64,000 nucleotides of DNA from Sphingomonas turrisvirgatae (lineage in GTDB: Bacteria; Pseudomonadota; Alphaproteobacteria; Sphingomonadales; Sphingomonadaceae). The position numbers and the translations under genes are program-made. The notes under the pieces are model-generated. The model was not told where the DNA came from. It was given only the letters and a program-made list of their open reading frames with translations, and did not search any database. The stretch lies in assembly GCF_001721295.1 (NCBI RefSeq), contig NZ_MDDS01000075.1, forward strand, positions 1 through 64,000. The letters run 5' to 3'. Below are positions 24,376 to 32,747 of this stretch, piece by piece. Positions within the stretch are counted from its first letter, which is position 1. Every line of letters starts with the position of its first letter.

Positions 24376-25609
24376 GTCATCCTCTGCTGTCGGTCATGTG
24401 ATCAGCCTCGGCTGCAGGCTCAACCTAGCGGAAAGCGAAACGATCCGCACGTTGATCGCTTCGAACGATGTCGTAGTGATCAACAGCTGCGCCGTCACCA
24501 ACGAAGCGGTGCGCCAGACGCGCAAGGCGATCCGCCGCGCGCGGCGTGAGCGTCCTGCGGCGCAACTGGTGGTCACGGGCTGCGCGGCGCAGATGGACCC
24601 GGCCGGTTTCACCGCGATGCCGGAAGTCGATCGCGTCGTTGGCAATGCAGAGAAGCTGCTGCCCGCCAGCTGGACCTCGCACGCGCCGGCGCTGGTGCAG
24701 GACATCATGGCCGTGCGCCAGACCGCGCCGCACCTGGCCGCCAGCTTTTCCGCCCATGCCCGCGCGTTCGTCGAGGTGCAGAATGGCTGCGACCATCGCT
24801 GCACCTTCTGCGCCATCCCATTTGGGCGCGGCAACAGCCGGTCGGTGCCCGCCGGCGCTGTGGTCGATCGCATCGCCGCACTGGTCGATGCCGGCCACCG
24901 CGAGATCGTGCTGACCGGGGTCGATCTCACCAGCTATGGACCCGACCTGCCCGGCGCACCGACTCTCGGCCTGCTGATCGAGCGTATTCTGACGCGCACG
25001 AAGGTCGAGCGGCTGCGCCTCTCGTCGCTCGACGGGATCGAGATCGACGACCGGCTATTCGCGCTGTTGACGCAGGAGCAGCGTATGCTCCCGCACGTCC
25101 ACCTCTCGCTTCAAGCGGGCGATGATCTGATCCTCAAGCGCATGAAGCGCCGCCACAGCCGCGGGCAGAGCGTTGCACTTGTCGAACGGCTGAAGCGCGC
25201 ACGGCCGGAGATCGCAATCGGCGCGGACATCATCGCCGGCTTCCCGACCGAGGCCGAGGCGCACGCCGCCAACACGCGCGCGCTGATCGACGACTGCGAC
25301 ATCGTCCATGCCCACATTTTCCCCTACAGCCCCCGGGCCGGCACCCCGGCCGCGCGCATGCCGCAGCTGCCGCCCGCCACTATCACCGCTCGCGCCGCCG
25401 CGCTGCGGGCGAGCGCGGCCAGGCGGCGCGCGGCGTGGCTGGACGCGCAGCGCGGGACGGTGCAACGGGTGCTGGTGGAGCGCCCCGGCGATCGGGGCCA
25501 TGCAGGCAATTTCGCGGAAGTTCGGCTTCCGCCACATGAAGTCGGGACGATAGCGACCGTGAAGATCGAACGAGCGCAGGACGGCAAGCTGATCGGAATG
25601 CCAGCATGA
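24374..25609 (+). CDS. mtaB: tRNA threonylcarbamoyladenosine methylthiotransferase
   Basis: A 411-residue radical-SAM enzyme that methylthiolates t6A37 to ms2t6A in tRNA. It has the N-terminal VISLGCRLNLAESE cluster motif with further cysteines (NSCAVT, TGCAAQ), the radical-SAM triad CDHRCTFCAIPFGRG, GVDLTSYGPD, and a C-terminal TRAM-like region. The start is ATG 24374, with GTG 24398 as alternative. It ends with an ATGA overlap into ftsY, an order often seen in alphaproteobacteria. Confidence 0.92.
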   Translation: MSSSAVGHVISLGCRLNLAESETIRTLIASNDVVVINSCAVTNEAVRQTRKAIRRARRERPAAQLVVTGCAAQMDPAGFTAMPEVDRVVGNAEKLLPASWTSHAPALVQDIMAVRQTAPHLAASFSAHARAFVEVQNGCDHRCTFCAIPFGRGNSRSVPAGAVVDRIAALVDAGHREIVLTGVDLTSYGPDLPGAPTLGLLIERILTRTKVERLRLSSLDGIEIDDRLFALLTQEQRMLPHVHLSLQAGDDLILKRMKRRHSRGQSVALVERLKRARPEIAIGADIIAGFPTEAEAHAANTRALIDDCDIVHAHIFPYSPRAGTPAARMPQLPPATITARAAALRASAARRRAAWLDAQRGTVQRVLVERPGDRGHAGNFAEVRLPPHEVGTIATVKIERAQDGKLIGMPA

Positions 25610-26535
25610 GCCCCCCCTCCTGGCGCGACCGCCTGCTTGGCGGGTTCAAGAAGACGTCGGACCGGCTGGTCGGCAATCTTGCCGGCCTCGGCACAGGGCG
25701 GCTCGACGAAGCGACGCTGGACGAGATCGAGGAAGCGCTGATTGCCTCCGACCTCGGCCCGGCCACCGCAGCGCGCATTCGCGATCGCCTGGCCGAAGGT
25801 TCGTTCGAGCGCGGAATGGAGGATCTCGGCATTCGCCTGATCGTCTCCGAAGAGATCGAGAAGGTGCTGGAGAGGGTCGCCAAGCCGCTCGCGACGGACG
25901 CTGCCCGGCCGCAGGTGATCCTGGTCATCGGCGTCAACGGGTCGGGCAAGACCACGACGATCGCCAAGCTTGCCGCGATCCTCAAGGCTGACGGGCTCAA
26001 GGTCATACTCGCCGCTGGGGACACCTTCCGCGCCGCCGCGATCGGTCAGCTCAGGACATGGGCCGACCGCGTCGGTGTACCGATCGTTTCAGGGGCCGAA
26101 GGCGGCGACGCGGCCGGCATTGCGTTCGAGGCGTTGAAGCAGGCGACCGACCAGCGCATGGACGTGCTGGTCGTCGACACTGCCGGCCGGTTGCAGAACA
26201 AGCGCGAGTTGATGGACGAGCTGGCCAAGATCCGCCGCGTGCTCGGCCGGATCGATCCGGGCGCGCCGCACAATGTCCTGCTCGTGCTCGACGCCACCAC
26301 CGGCCAGAATGCGCTCAGTCAGATCGAAGTGTTCAAGGAGGTCGCCGGCGTCACCGGCCTCGTCATGACCAAGCTTGACGGCACCGCGCGCGGCGGCGTG
26401 CTGGTCGCTGCGGCGGAAAAATACGGCCTGCCGATCCACGCCATTGGCGTGGGCGAGACGGTGGACGACCTGCGCGGTTTCGACGCCAATGAAGTGGCGC
26501 GGATCATCGCCGGGGTCGAAACGTTCCAGAGGTAA
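25606..26535 (+). CDS. ftsY: Signal recognition particle receptor
   Basis: A 309-residue SRP-type GTPase that docks the SRP-ribosome complex at the inner membrane. A short N-terminal helix (LLGGFKKTSDRLVGNLAGL) leads to the four-helix N domain, and the G domain shows VNGSGKTTTIAKLA, the DTFRAAA motif, VDTAGRLQNK and TKLDGTARGG. It lacks the long acidic A domain of E. coli FtsY, as is common in alphaproteobacteria. Translation is coupled to mtaB. Confidence 0.97.
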   Translation: MSPPSWRDRLLGGFKKTSDRLVGNLAGLGTGRLDEATLDEIEEALIASDLGPATAARIRDRLAEGSFERGMEDLGIRLIVSEEIEKVLERVAKPLATDAARPQVILVIGVNGSGKTTTIAKLAAILKADGLKVILAAGDTFRAAAIGQLRTWADRVGVPIVSGAEGGDAAGIAFEALKQATDQRMDVLVVDTAGRLQNKRELMDELAKIRRVLGRIDPGAPHNVLLVLDATTGQNALSQIEVFKEVAGVTGLVMTKLDGTARGGVLVAAAEKYGLPIHAIGVGETVDDLRGFDANEVARIIAGVETFQR

Positions 26536-26536
26536 T

Positions 26537-27175
26537 ATGTCCACGCAACCGAACGCCCCTGCCCCCTCGCCCGCGCTGCGCATGCTGATCGATTTCGGTC
26601 CGCTGGCGGTATTCTTCGCGGTCAGCACCTTCGCGCCCGGCCCGGCAACCTTCCGCATGCTTGCCGGTACGGCCGCGTTCATGGTCGCGATCGTGGCTGC
26701 GATCGGCCTGTCGTGGCTCAAGACGCGCCACATCTCGCCGATGCTGTGGATTTCGGCCTTCTTCGTGCTGGTGTTCGGCGGGCTCACGCTCTGGTTCCAG
26801 AACGCGACGTTCATCAAGATGAAGCCGACGGTCGTGTACCTGCTGTTCAGCGCCGTGCTCAGCTATGGCCTCGTCACCCGCAAGCCGCTGCTGCAGACGT
26901 TGCTGGGCACCGCTTATCCGGGGCTCACCGAACGCGGCTGGCGCTTGCTGACGGTCAACTGGGCGGTGTTCTTCGTCGCGGCGGCGATGCTGAACGAGAT
27001 CGTCTGGCGCATCTGGTCGCCGGGCGAGGATCTGTCGGTATGGACCGGGTTCAAGGTGTGGGGGATGATTCCGCTGACCCTGATCTTCGCGATGGGCAAT
27101 GTTCCCATGCTCTTGCGCCATGGCCTTACGACCGACGCCGAGATTGTCGACAAGGCGCTTCCGCCCGAAGGCTGA
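26537..27175 (+). CDS. yciB: Inner-membrane septation protein YciB/IspZ family
   Basis: A 212-residue integral membrane protein with about five helices. LIDFGPLAVFF near the start, PTVVYLLFSAVLSYGL in the middle and the segment ERGWRLLTVNWAVFFVAAA.LNEIVWR are the usual YciB signatures. It begins one base after ftsY, with AGAGGTAAT as ribosome site. The family supports envelope and division processes; the precise activity is unknown. Confidence 0.9.
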   Translation: MSTQPNAPAPSPALRMLIDFGPLAVFFAVSTFAPGPATFRMLAGTAAFMVAIVAAIGLSWLKTRHISPMLWISAFFVLVFGGLTLWFQNATFIKMKPTVVYLLFSAVLSYGLVTRKPLLQTLLGTAYPGLTERGWRLLTVNWAVFFVAAAMLNEIVWRIWSPGEDLSVWTGFKVWGMIPLTLIFAMGNVPMLLRHGLTTDAEIVDKALPPEG

Positions 27176-27182
27176 CGCAAGA

Positions 27183-27206
27183 CGGGCCGGGGTTGCACCC
27201 GGCCCG
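27183..27206. terminator. Hairpin between convergent yciB and sodB
   Basis: A perfect 9-bp GC stem (CGGGCCGGG, 6-base loop, CCCGGCCCG) stands between the two convergent stop codons. Neither side has a T-run, so it may be a barrier hairpin rather than a strong intrinsic terminator. Confidence 0.5.
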
Positions 27207-27230
27207 GCTGCATGTTCCTTCCTGCCGGGC

Positions 27231-27848
27231 TCAGCCCTGCTGGTCGGCCCGCGTTTCGCCCTGACCATCCAGGTTTTGCGCGACGAAGTCCCAGTTGATG
27301 ATCTTCTGGATCGCGTCGAGATAGGCCGGACGCGCATTGCGATAATCGATGTAATAGGCGTGTTCCCACACATCGATCGTCAGCAGCGGCTTGTAGTCAT
27401 AGACGACCGGCGTGTCGGCGTCGTGCAGCGACGTCACCTTGATCTCGTCGCCGTCCAGCACCAGCCAGCCCCAGCCGTTCGAGAAGTGCGCGGTCGACTC
27501 AGCGACCAGCTTCTTCACCAGTTCCTCGGTCGAGCCGAAGGTGGCGTTGATCTTTTCGGCCAGCGCGCCCGAGGGTGCAGCAGGCGACGGTGCCAGGCAC
27601 TGCCAATAGAAGCTGTGGTTCCAAATCTGTGCCGAATTGTTGAACAGACCCTTGTCGCCGGCTTCCTTGGCATGACGGATCACTTCGAGCAGCGACTTGC
27701 CCTCAAGGCCCTTCTCCGTGACGAAGCCGTTGGTCTTGTCGACATAGGCCTTGTGATGCTTGCCGTGGTGGAATTCGAGCGTTTCGGCCGAGATTGTCGG
27801 CGCCAGCGCGTCCTTCGCATAGGGCAGCGGGGGAAGTTCGAATGACAT
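27231..27848 (-). CDS. sodB: Iron superoxide dismutase
   Basis: A 205-residue Fe/Mn-type superoxide dismutase. Metal ligands can be placed: the first His in LEFHHGKHHKAYV, the second in WNHSFYW, and Asp and His in LLTIDVWEHAYYIDYRN. FNNSAQIWNHSFYW and the Gln-dependent FSNGWGWLV pattern favour the iron form. It destroys superoxide in the cytosol. The ribosome site GGAGGGTCATCC precedes ATG 27848. Confidence 0.95.
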   Translation of the reverse strand: MSFELPPLPYAKDALAPTISAETLEFHHGKHHKAYVDKTNGFVTEKGLEGKSLLEVIRHAKEAGDKGLFNNSAQIWNHSFYWQCLAPSPAAPSGALAEKINATFGSTEELVKKLVAESTAHFSNGWGWLVLDGDEIKVTSLHDADTPVVYDYKPLLTIDVWEHAYYIDYRNARPAYLDAIQKIINWDFVAQNLDGQGETRADQQG

Positions 27849-27943
27849 GGATGACCCTCCTTGTTCTGGTGTCGCGCCGACCTAACGCATCGCACCGCGT
27901 CGCGCCGCACAAATTTTTCTCGTGACGCAATCGAAATGGGCGA

Positions 27944-28978
27944 TCAGCCGCCCGCGCCCAGCAGCTCGTGCCGCTTGAGCGCGTGGCGCAGCTGGTCATA
28001 GCTCAAGCCCAGCGCCTCGGCCGTTGCGCGTTGATTGAACCGATTTTCCGACAGCGCGCGGCTCAGCAGCTCGCGCTCGAAGCGATTGACGCGGCTTTTG
28101 AAATCGGCGCCCGGCGCATCCTCGTCGCGGGGCAGCGGCCCCGGCTCTTCGGTGGTCAGTTGCACGGGCGCGGCGTTGCCAGGGATGCCGTGCGGCATCG
28201 GCGCCGGTTGATAGGGCGAGGCGAAGGGATCGACCTGCACCGCATCGACCGGGCCACCGCGTTCCCAACGGTACACGGCGCGCTCGACCACGTTGCGCAA
28301 TTCACGGACATTACCCGGCCAATGATAGGCGGTCAGCGCGTCGAGCGCGGTCGGGCCGAACCCTTCCCACGGATTGCCGATCTCCGCCGCCATGCGCCGG
28401 CCAAAGAATTCGGCGAGCACGAGGATGTCCCCGGCGCGCGCGCGCAGCGGCGGCAGCGTAACCACTTCAAAACTTAGACGGTCAAGCAGGTCGGGGCGGA
28501 ATGTCCCCCGCTCGACCCGGTCGGGCAAGTGCTCGTTGGTCGCGGCGACGATACGCACGTCGACCCGGATCGGCTTTGACGCGCCAATCCGGGTGATCTC
28601 GCCATATTCGACTGCGCGCAGCAGCCGGTCCTGTGCCGCCATGCTGAGCGTGCCCAGCTCATCTAGGAACAGCGTGCCGCCATCGGCCTCTTCGAACCGG
28701 CCGTGGCGAGCCTTCGTGGCGCCGGTGAAGGCCCCCGCCTCATGCCCGAACAGTTCGGCCTCGATCAGCGTCTCGGGCAGTGCGGCGCAGTTCATCACGA
28801 CGAGTGGCTGGTCCCAGCGTGGGGACAGGCGGTGCAGGCGCTCGGCGACCAGCTCCTTGCCGGTGCCACGCTCGCCGATCACCAGCACCGGGCGATCGAG
28901 CGCGGCCGCTCGTGAAGCGCGTTCCAGAGCGTCGAGGAACGCGCCCGATTGCCCGATGACTTGCGTCGTCCGCTCCAT
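27944..28978 (-). CDS. pspF: Psp operon transcriptional activator
   Basis: A 344-residue sigma54 enhancer-binding protein without a receiver domain, as in PspF. The AAA+ domain has Walker A GERGTGKE, ELFGHEAGAFTGA for sigma54 contact, FLDELGTLS (Walker B) and LRARAGDIL; the C-terminus ends in a Fis-type helix-turn-helix (NQRATAEALGLSYDQLRHAL). It was started at ATG 28978, which keeps the usual N-terminus. It is divergent from the psp genes, and a good sigma54 promoter lies between them. Activity is normally held down by PspA. Confidence 0.92.
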   Translation of the reverse strand: MERTTQVIGQSGAFLDALERASRAAALDRPVLVIGERGTGKELVAERLHRLSPRWDQPLVVMNCAALPETLIEAELFGHEAGAFTGATKARHGRFEEADGGTLFLDELGTLSMAAQDRLLRAVEYGEITRIGASKPIRVDVRIVAATNEHLPDRVERGTFRPDLLDRLSFEVVTLPPLRARAGDILVLAEFFGRRMAAEIGNPWEGFGPTALDALTAYHWPGNVRELRNVVERAVYRWERGGPVDAVQVDPFASPYQPAPMPHGIPGNAAPVQLTTEEPGPLPRDEDAPGADFKSRVNRFERELLSRALSENRFNQRATAEALGLSYDQLRHALKRHELLGAGG

Positions 28979-29078
28979 TCCGAACCCTTGGTGTATTTTC
29001 CCAACCCTTCGCAAACTTACCTGAACTGTGTTGCAAATGTAAGTCTCCAAAAACCACGAATTTCCGTCACTTTTGAAA

Positions 29079-29095
29079 CTGGCACGCCTTCTGCA
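29079..29095 (+). promoter_or_regulatory. Sigma54 promoter of the psp operon
   Basis: CTGGCACGCCTTCTGCA fits the -24/-12 consensus TGGCACG-N4-TTGC closely, with GG and GC elements 12 bases apart. Upstream, GCAAACTTAC and GCAAATGTAAG (29009-29044) may belong to the PspF enhancer sites. Confidence 0.85.
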
Positions 29096-29155
29096 ATGAA
29101 GTTGGCAAGCCGTAACCGCGGCGGACAGACGACAAGATCCAAAAGGGACGGACCC

Positions 29156-29308
29156 GTGAAGTACAAGGGCAACGACAGTTTTCGCACCACGTTCGCAGCG
29201 ATCGCCTGCACGCTGGCGGTCAGCACGACCGTCCTCGTCGGCGGCCTGGGCCAGACCGCTCCGGCAGTCGCACGTGGTGCCGCTGTGACTACCGCTCAGT
29301 CGATCTGA
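29156..29308 (+). CDS. 50-residue membrane or exported protein heading the psp operon
   Basis: Starts at GTG 29156 with AAGGGACG upstream, about 50 bases behind the expected sigma54 transcription start. The peptide has a basic N-terminus (KYKGNDSFR) and one long hydrophobic stretch (FAAIACTLAVSTTVLVGGL) followed by APAVARGA, like a signal peptide with an AxA site. It could be secreted and cleaved or stay as a single-pass protein. No family recognised. It stands before pspA, separated by a strong hairpin. Confidence 0.6.
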   Translation: MKYKGNDSFRTTFAAIACTLAVSTTVLVGGLGQTAPAVARGAAVTTAQSI

Positions 29309-29314
29309 GCGGTC

Positions 29315-29350
29315 CCGCCGGCGGGGTGTCCCCTATCACCCCGTCGGCGG
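29315..29350 (+). terminator. Stem-loop between the first psp ORF and pspA
   Basis: A 14-bp stem (CCGCCGGCGGGGTG with CACCCCGTCGGCGG, one G-U pair) around an 8-base loop. No T-run follows. It may partly terminate or protect mRNA ends, setting the ratio between the small protein and PspA. Confidence 0.5.
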
Positions 29351-29376
29351 CACGAAATTACCAGGAGCAAGTTTAG

Positions 29377-30045
29377 ATGGGCATTTTCTCTCGCACCCGC
29401 GACATCATCGCCGCCAACTTCACCGACTTGCTCGACAAGTCTGAAGACCCGGCGAAGATGATCCGTATGATCATCCTCGAAATGGAGGAAACGCTGGTCG
29501 AGGTTCGCGCCTCCGCCGCGCGCACCATTGCCGACCAGAAGGAAATGCGCCGCCATATCGCCAAGCTGGAGAACCTTCAGCTGAGCTGGACCGAAAAGGC
29601 CGAGCTGGCGCTGAGCAAGAATCGCGAGGACCTGGCCAAGGCCGCGCTGGTCGAGCGCCAGAAGGCTGCGGACATGTGCGATCAGCTGAATGCCGAGATC
29701 GCTGTGCTGGACGATGCTTTGCGCGCTTCTGAAGAGGATATCTCGAAGCTGCAGAACAAGCTGCGCGACGCCCGTGCTCGCCAGAACGCGATCATGACTC
29801 GCCTCGAAAGCGCCAACAACCGCGTCAAGCTGCGTGAGATGACCCACGGGTCGAAGGTCAGCGAGGCGTTCAGCCGCTTCGACCTGCTCGAGCGCCGCGT
29901 CGACTTCGCCGAAGGCCGCGCCGACGCGCTGAGCCTGGGCGGACCGAAGAAGACGCTTGAGGAGGAAATCGCCGAGCTCCAGTCGGCCGATAAGGTCGAC
30001 GCCGAACTCGCCGCGCTCAAGGCGCGCCTGAACAAGGAAGGCTGA
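29377..30045 (+). CDS. pspA: Phage shock protein A
   Basis: A 222-residue, almost fully alpha-helical coiled-coil protein of the PspA/IM30/ESCRT-III family. MGIFSRTRDIIAANFTDLLDKSEDPAKMI is the canonical amphipathic N-terminus, and EEIAELQ... with the final ALKARLNKEG closes it. It binds stressed inner membrane and inhibits PspF when free. It is followed by pspB after 4 bases. Confidence 0.96.
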   Translation: MGIFSRTRDIIAANFTDLLDKSEDPAKMIRMIILEMEETLVEVRASAARTIADQKEMRRHIAKLENLQLSWTEKAELALSKNREDLAKAALVERQKAADMCDQLNAEIAVLDDALRASEEDISKLQNKLRDARARQNAIMTRLESANNRVKLREMTHGSKVSEAFSRFDLLERRVDFAEGRADALSLGGPKKTLEEEIAELQSADKVDAELAALKARLNKEG

Positions 30046-30049
30046 TCCC

Positions 30050-30328
30050 ATGGAAGAAGTTTTCCTGCCCATCGTCATCGTGGCGATGCTGTTCATCGGC
30101 CTGCCCTGGGTGGTGCTGCACTATGTCACCAAGTGGAAACAGGCCAAGACGCTGACCGGCGAGGACGAGAACCTGCTGGACGAGCTGCACTATACCGCTC
30201 GCCGGCTGGAGGATCGCCTGATGACGATCGAACGCATCGTCGCCGCCGACAATCCCGAGTTCCGCCTGCGCAGCGACAGCGCGCCGGTTCGCGAACTCCC
30301 CGACTATGACCGCGCACGGAGGAACTGA
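30050..30328 (+). CDS. pspB: Phage shock protein B
   Basis: A 92-residue protein: one N-terminal helix (IVIVAMLFIGLPWVVLHYV), then a cytoplasmic coiled segment (EDENLLDELHYTARRLEDRLMTIERIVAADN). It fits PspB, which with PspC senses envelope stress and recruits PspA. The LEDRLMTIERIV element recurs in the small genes further down the operon. pspC follows one base after the stop. Confidence 0.92.
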   Translation: MEEVFLPIVIVAMLFIGLPWVVLHYVTKWKQAKTLTGEDENLLDELHYTARRLEDRLMTIERIVAADNPEFRLRSDSAPVRELPDYDRARRN

Positions 30329-30329
30329 A

Positions 30330-30707
30330 ATGTCCGTCAGCCGCACACAGCTTTACCGCGACAAGGCCAATGGCAAGTGGCTCGGCGTCTGCGAAGGCCT
30401 GGGCAACTATACTGGGGTCGACCCGCTGTGGATCCGCCTGGGCTTCCTTGGCCTGTTCCTTTTCACCTTCCCGATGATGTTCTTCATCTACATCGGTCTG
30501 GCCATGGTCACCTCGCAACAGCCGCGCGATCTCTACAGCAGCAACGAGGACGCCAAATTCTGGCAGGGTGTGCGCGCCAACCCGCGCCGCTCGACCGCAG
30601 AGGTTCGCAGCAAGCTGCGCGAGATCGACCGCCGCATGGCCGATATCGAAACCTTCTACACCAGCCGCAACACCCAACTGGCCGACGAGATCGAGCGCCT
30701 GCGCTGA
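30330..30707 (+). CDS. pspC: Phage shock protein C
   Basis: A 125-residue PspC-domain protein: LYRDKANGKWLGVCEGLGNYTGVDPLWIRLGF is the family signature, followed by a membrane helix (FLFTFPMMFFIYIGLAMV) and a helical C-terminal tail (RSKLREIDRRMADIETFYTSRN). The start ATG 30330 is fixed by the pspB stop and family length. It acts with PspB as inner-membrane sensor. Confidence 0.93.
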   Translation: MSVSRTQLYRDKANGKWLGVCEGLGNYTGVDPLWIRLGFLGLFLFTFPMMFFIYIGLAMVTSQQPRDLYSSNEDAKFWQGVRANPRRSTAEVRSKLREIDRRMADIETFYTSRNTQLADEIERLR

Positions 30708-30724
30708 ACCCGGGGGATTCAACG

Positions 30725-31042
30725 ATGAACATGCATTTTTTCGCCAGCTTCGCTCCCGTCGCCGCAATCGTCGGCCTGGCCGGTGTCGCAGGGTGGGTGT
30801 TCACCACCTGGCTGCGGGTCAAGAACGGTTATCCGCTGGAAAACAGCTGGGGCAAAGCGGTCTATCCGCAAAAGAATGAAGAGATGGTCGAGCGCGTCAA
30901 GCTGCTCAGCCAGGAAAACGCCCAGCTGCGGGCCGAGGTCGGCTCGATGAAGGATCGGCTGGCCAATGTCGAACGCATCGTCACCGATGGCAGCCTCGCT
31001 CTCGACCGTGAGATCGAAGCTTTGCGCGTGGCGCGGAATTAA
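30725..31042 (+). CDS. PspB-like small membrane protein 1
   Basis: A 105-residue protein with one N-terminal helix (FAPVAAIVGLAGVAGWVFTTW) and a cytoplasmic coiled tail holding MKDRLANVERIVTDGSLALDREIEALR. The same tail is found in PspB and in the two later genes at 31215 and 31505. It probably joins the Psp membrane complex, but its own function is unknown. It follows pspC after 17 bases. Confidence 0.75.
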   Translation: MNMHFFASFAPVAAIVGLAGVAGWVFTTWLRVKNGYPLENSWGKAVYPQKNEEMVERVKLLSQENAQLRAEVGSMKDRLANVERIVTDGSLALDREIEALRVARN

Positions 31043-31055
31043 GGGAGCAGAACCC

Positions 31056-31187
31056 ATGTTGATCGGATTTTTCGTGGTGCTCGGCGTGATCGGCGCCGTC
31101 GGCGTCACCCTCTCCGAAATGCGCGACCGCCCGGTGCGTCGCGCGGAGCGGGAAGCCCGCAGCGCCGCCGTGCAGCCGGCCGAATAA
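31056..31187 (+). CDS. 43-residue single-helix protein of the psp operon
   Basis: A very short protein: a hydrophobic helix (IGFFVVLGVIGAVGVTL) followed by a charged tail (RDRPVRRAEREARSAAV). The ribosome site AAGGGAGCAG lies 6 bases before ATG. No name recognised; position and membrane helix suggest an accessory of the Psp system. Confidence 0.6.
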   Translation: MLIGFFVVLGVIGAVGVTLSEMRDRPVRRAEREARSAAVQPAE

Positions 31188-31214
31188 CAACAACATAACA
31201 GCAGGAGTTCACCC

Positions 31215-31481
31215 ATGAACCCGTTCGAAATGGTGATCGGCATCGTTTTGATCGTCACGGTCGGCAGCATCATCCGCGCCAAGCTGGGCGTGCGCCGCGA
31301 CCGTCATGGCAACGAGCATTTCGCCAATAACGGCGCCAGCGCGGCCGAGGCTCGCCGGCTTCAGGAGGAAGTGCGCACGCTCAAGGACCGAATCCAGGTG
31401 CTCGAGCGCGTCATCACCGACAATCACAGTTCGTCGAGCCTCGATCGGGAGATCGAACGGCTGCGCGACGAGCGCAAGTAA
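31215..31481 (+). CDS. PspB-like small membrane protein 2
   Basis: An 88-residue protein with a single membrane helix (FEMVIGIVLIVTVGSII) and a coiled tail LQEEVRTLKDRIQVLERVITDN, ending in SLDREIERLRDERK, which parallels SLALDREIEALRVARN of the gene at 30725. It is a tandem paralog, preceded by CAGGAG. Confidence 0.75.
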   Translation: MNPFEMVIGIVLIVTVGSIIRAKLGVRRDRHGNEHFANNGASAAEARRLQEEVRTLKDRIQVLERVITDNHSSSSLDREIERLRDERK

Positions 31482-31504
31482 GTTCAAAGGGAATGGAGGG
31501 TGTG

Positions 31505-31750
31505 ATGACAGACCCCAATTTCTACCTTGTCATGTCGGCCGCCGGACTTGCCGGCCTCGGCATGGTGACCGCCGCGGGACTTGCCGGCTGGCGCGGCTGG
31601 CTTCAGCTCAAGCGGCAGGAACTGCATGCCGGCCAAGGCCTGGATGCAGTGTCGAGCGCGCCCAGTACCGCCGGTGCGCGGATCGAGATCGCGGATCTTA
31701 AAGAACGGATCCGCAAGCTTGAGGCGATCGCGGCGGGCGTGGACCTGTAG
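31505..31750 (+). CDS. PspB-like small membrane protein 3
   Basis: Reads 81 residues from ATG 31505, chosen for the GGAGGG just upstream; an ATG at 31493 is in frame. An N-terminal helix (YLVMSAAGLAGLGMVTAAGL) precedes a tail ending in IADLKERIRKLEAIAAGVDL, a shortened version of the shared LKDRI-LERI element. It is the last gene of the psp operon. Confidence 0.65.
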   Translation: MTDPNFYLVMSAAGLAGLGMVTAAGLAGWRGWLQLKRQELHAGQGLDAVSSAPSTAGARIEIADLKERIRKLEAIAAGVDL

Positions 31751-31780
31751 CAAATGCCGCGCGGTAGCGGACCCGCCCCG

Positions 31781-32653
31781 TCAGCGAATGACGCGGTGCT
31801 GCTCTAGGAACGCGACCGCCTCGGCGAGCAGGCGATCCTGCGCCTGCGGATCGGACCGCCCATGGCCGCCGCCCGGCACGACGTGCAGCGCCGCCGGAAC
31901 GCCAGCCTGATCCAGCGCTGCCTTGAGCGTGGTGGAAGCGACGAGCGGCACCACCGGATCGGCGTCGCCATGCGCGATAAAAACCGGAGGCTGGCCGCGC
32001 CGGACCAGCATGATCGGCGACATTCGCGCAGCCATGGCTGCGCCGGCGTCGCCCGTGCCCACCCATTTCCCGATTGACGGGCTGGCCCAGGCGCCGAGGG
32101 ATTCCGCACGTAAGTCGCTCGGGCCATAAAAATCCAGGATCGCCGCCGCACGCGGCACCGGCCCGCACGATGCCGGGTCGAGCCCGTCGTCCGGCCGGAT
32201 GAACCCTGCCATCAGCGCAAGGTGCGCACCCGCCGACGTCCCCATCAGCACGATACGCGACGGATCCAGCCGCTCGCGCGGCGCGACGCGCGCGATCCAG
32301 CCCATAACGCACCGAATATCCTCGACAGCGGCGGGCGCCCGCGCCGCCCATGAAAGCCGATACTGGACGCTGAGAACGGCGAAGCCGGCCTGGACGAAGC
32401 GGCGATAGCCGGTCCAGTTCGCCGGCCGCTGGCCCCGCGCCCAGGCGCCGCCATGGATGACGACCAGCACGGGCGCAGCCTTGGTCCCCGGCGCGCGATG
32501 CAGGTCGAGATGGAGCGGGCCCGTCGGATAGTCGGCGTAGACGATATCGCGCTGGCTCGTCACTTGGGGTTGAGCCACGGCTTCGCGCCCGGCGAGGGGC
32601 GTCCCGAGCAGCAGTGCCGCCGCCATGCCCCATATCACTCGTCTCATCCGCAT
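31781..32653 (-). CDS. Secreted alpha/beta-hydrolase (BD-FAE-like esterase)
   Basis: A 290-residue hydrolase with a signal peptide (MRMRRVIWGMAAALLLGTPLAGREAVAQ). The catalytic set is visible: oxyanion loop VIHGGAWARG, nucleophile in LMGTSAGAHLAL, acid in HGDADPVVPL and His in GGGHGRSD. It resembles carboxylesterases of the BD-FAE/ExoPhb group, acting in the periplasm on an unknown ester. The start ATG 32653 has GGGAGGCGGGAC upstream. It is convergent with the psp operon and divergent from sufE. Confidence 0.82.
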   Translation of the reverse strand: MRMRRVIWGMAAALLLGTPLAGREAVAQPQVTSQRDIVYADYPTGPLHLDLHRAPGTKAAPVLVVIHGGAWARGQRPANWTGYRRFVQAGFAVLSVQYRLSWAARAPAAVEDIRCVMGWIARVAPRERLDPSRIVLMGTSAGAHLALMAGFIRPDDGLDPASCGPVPRAAAILDFYGPSDLRAESLGAWASPSIGKWVGTGDAGAAMAARMSPIMLVRRGQPPVFIAHGDADPVVPLVASTTLKAALDQAGVPAALHVVPGGGHGRSDPQAQDRLLAEAVAFLEQHRVIR

Positions 32654-32747
32654 GTCCCGCCTCCCTTTCGCCAGGGCGTGCCCGCGCATGCGGCGCGACG
32701 CAAGGATGAGGTGACGGAACCTACGCCGCTCGCTACAGGCCGCTCTC

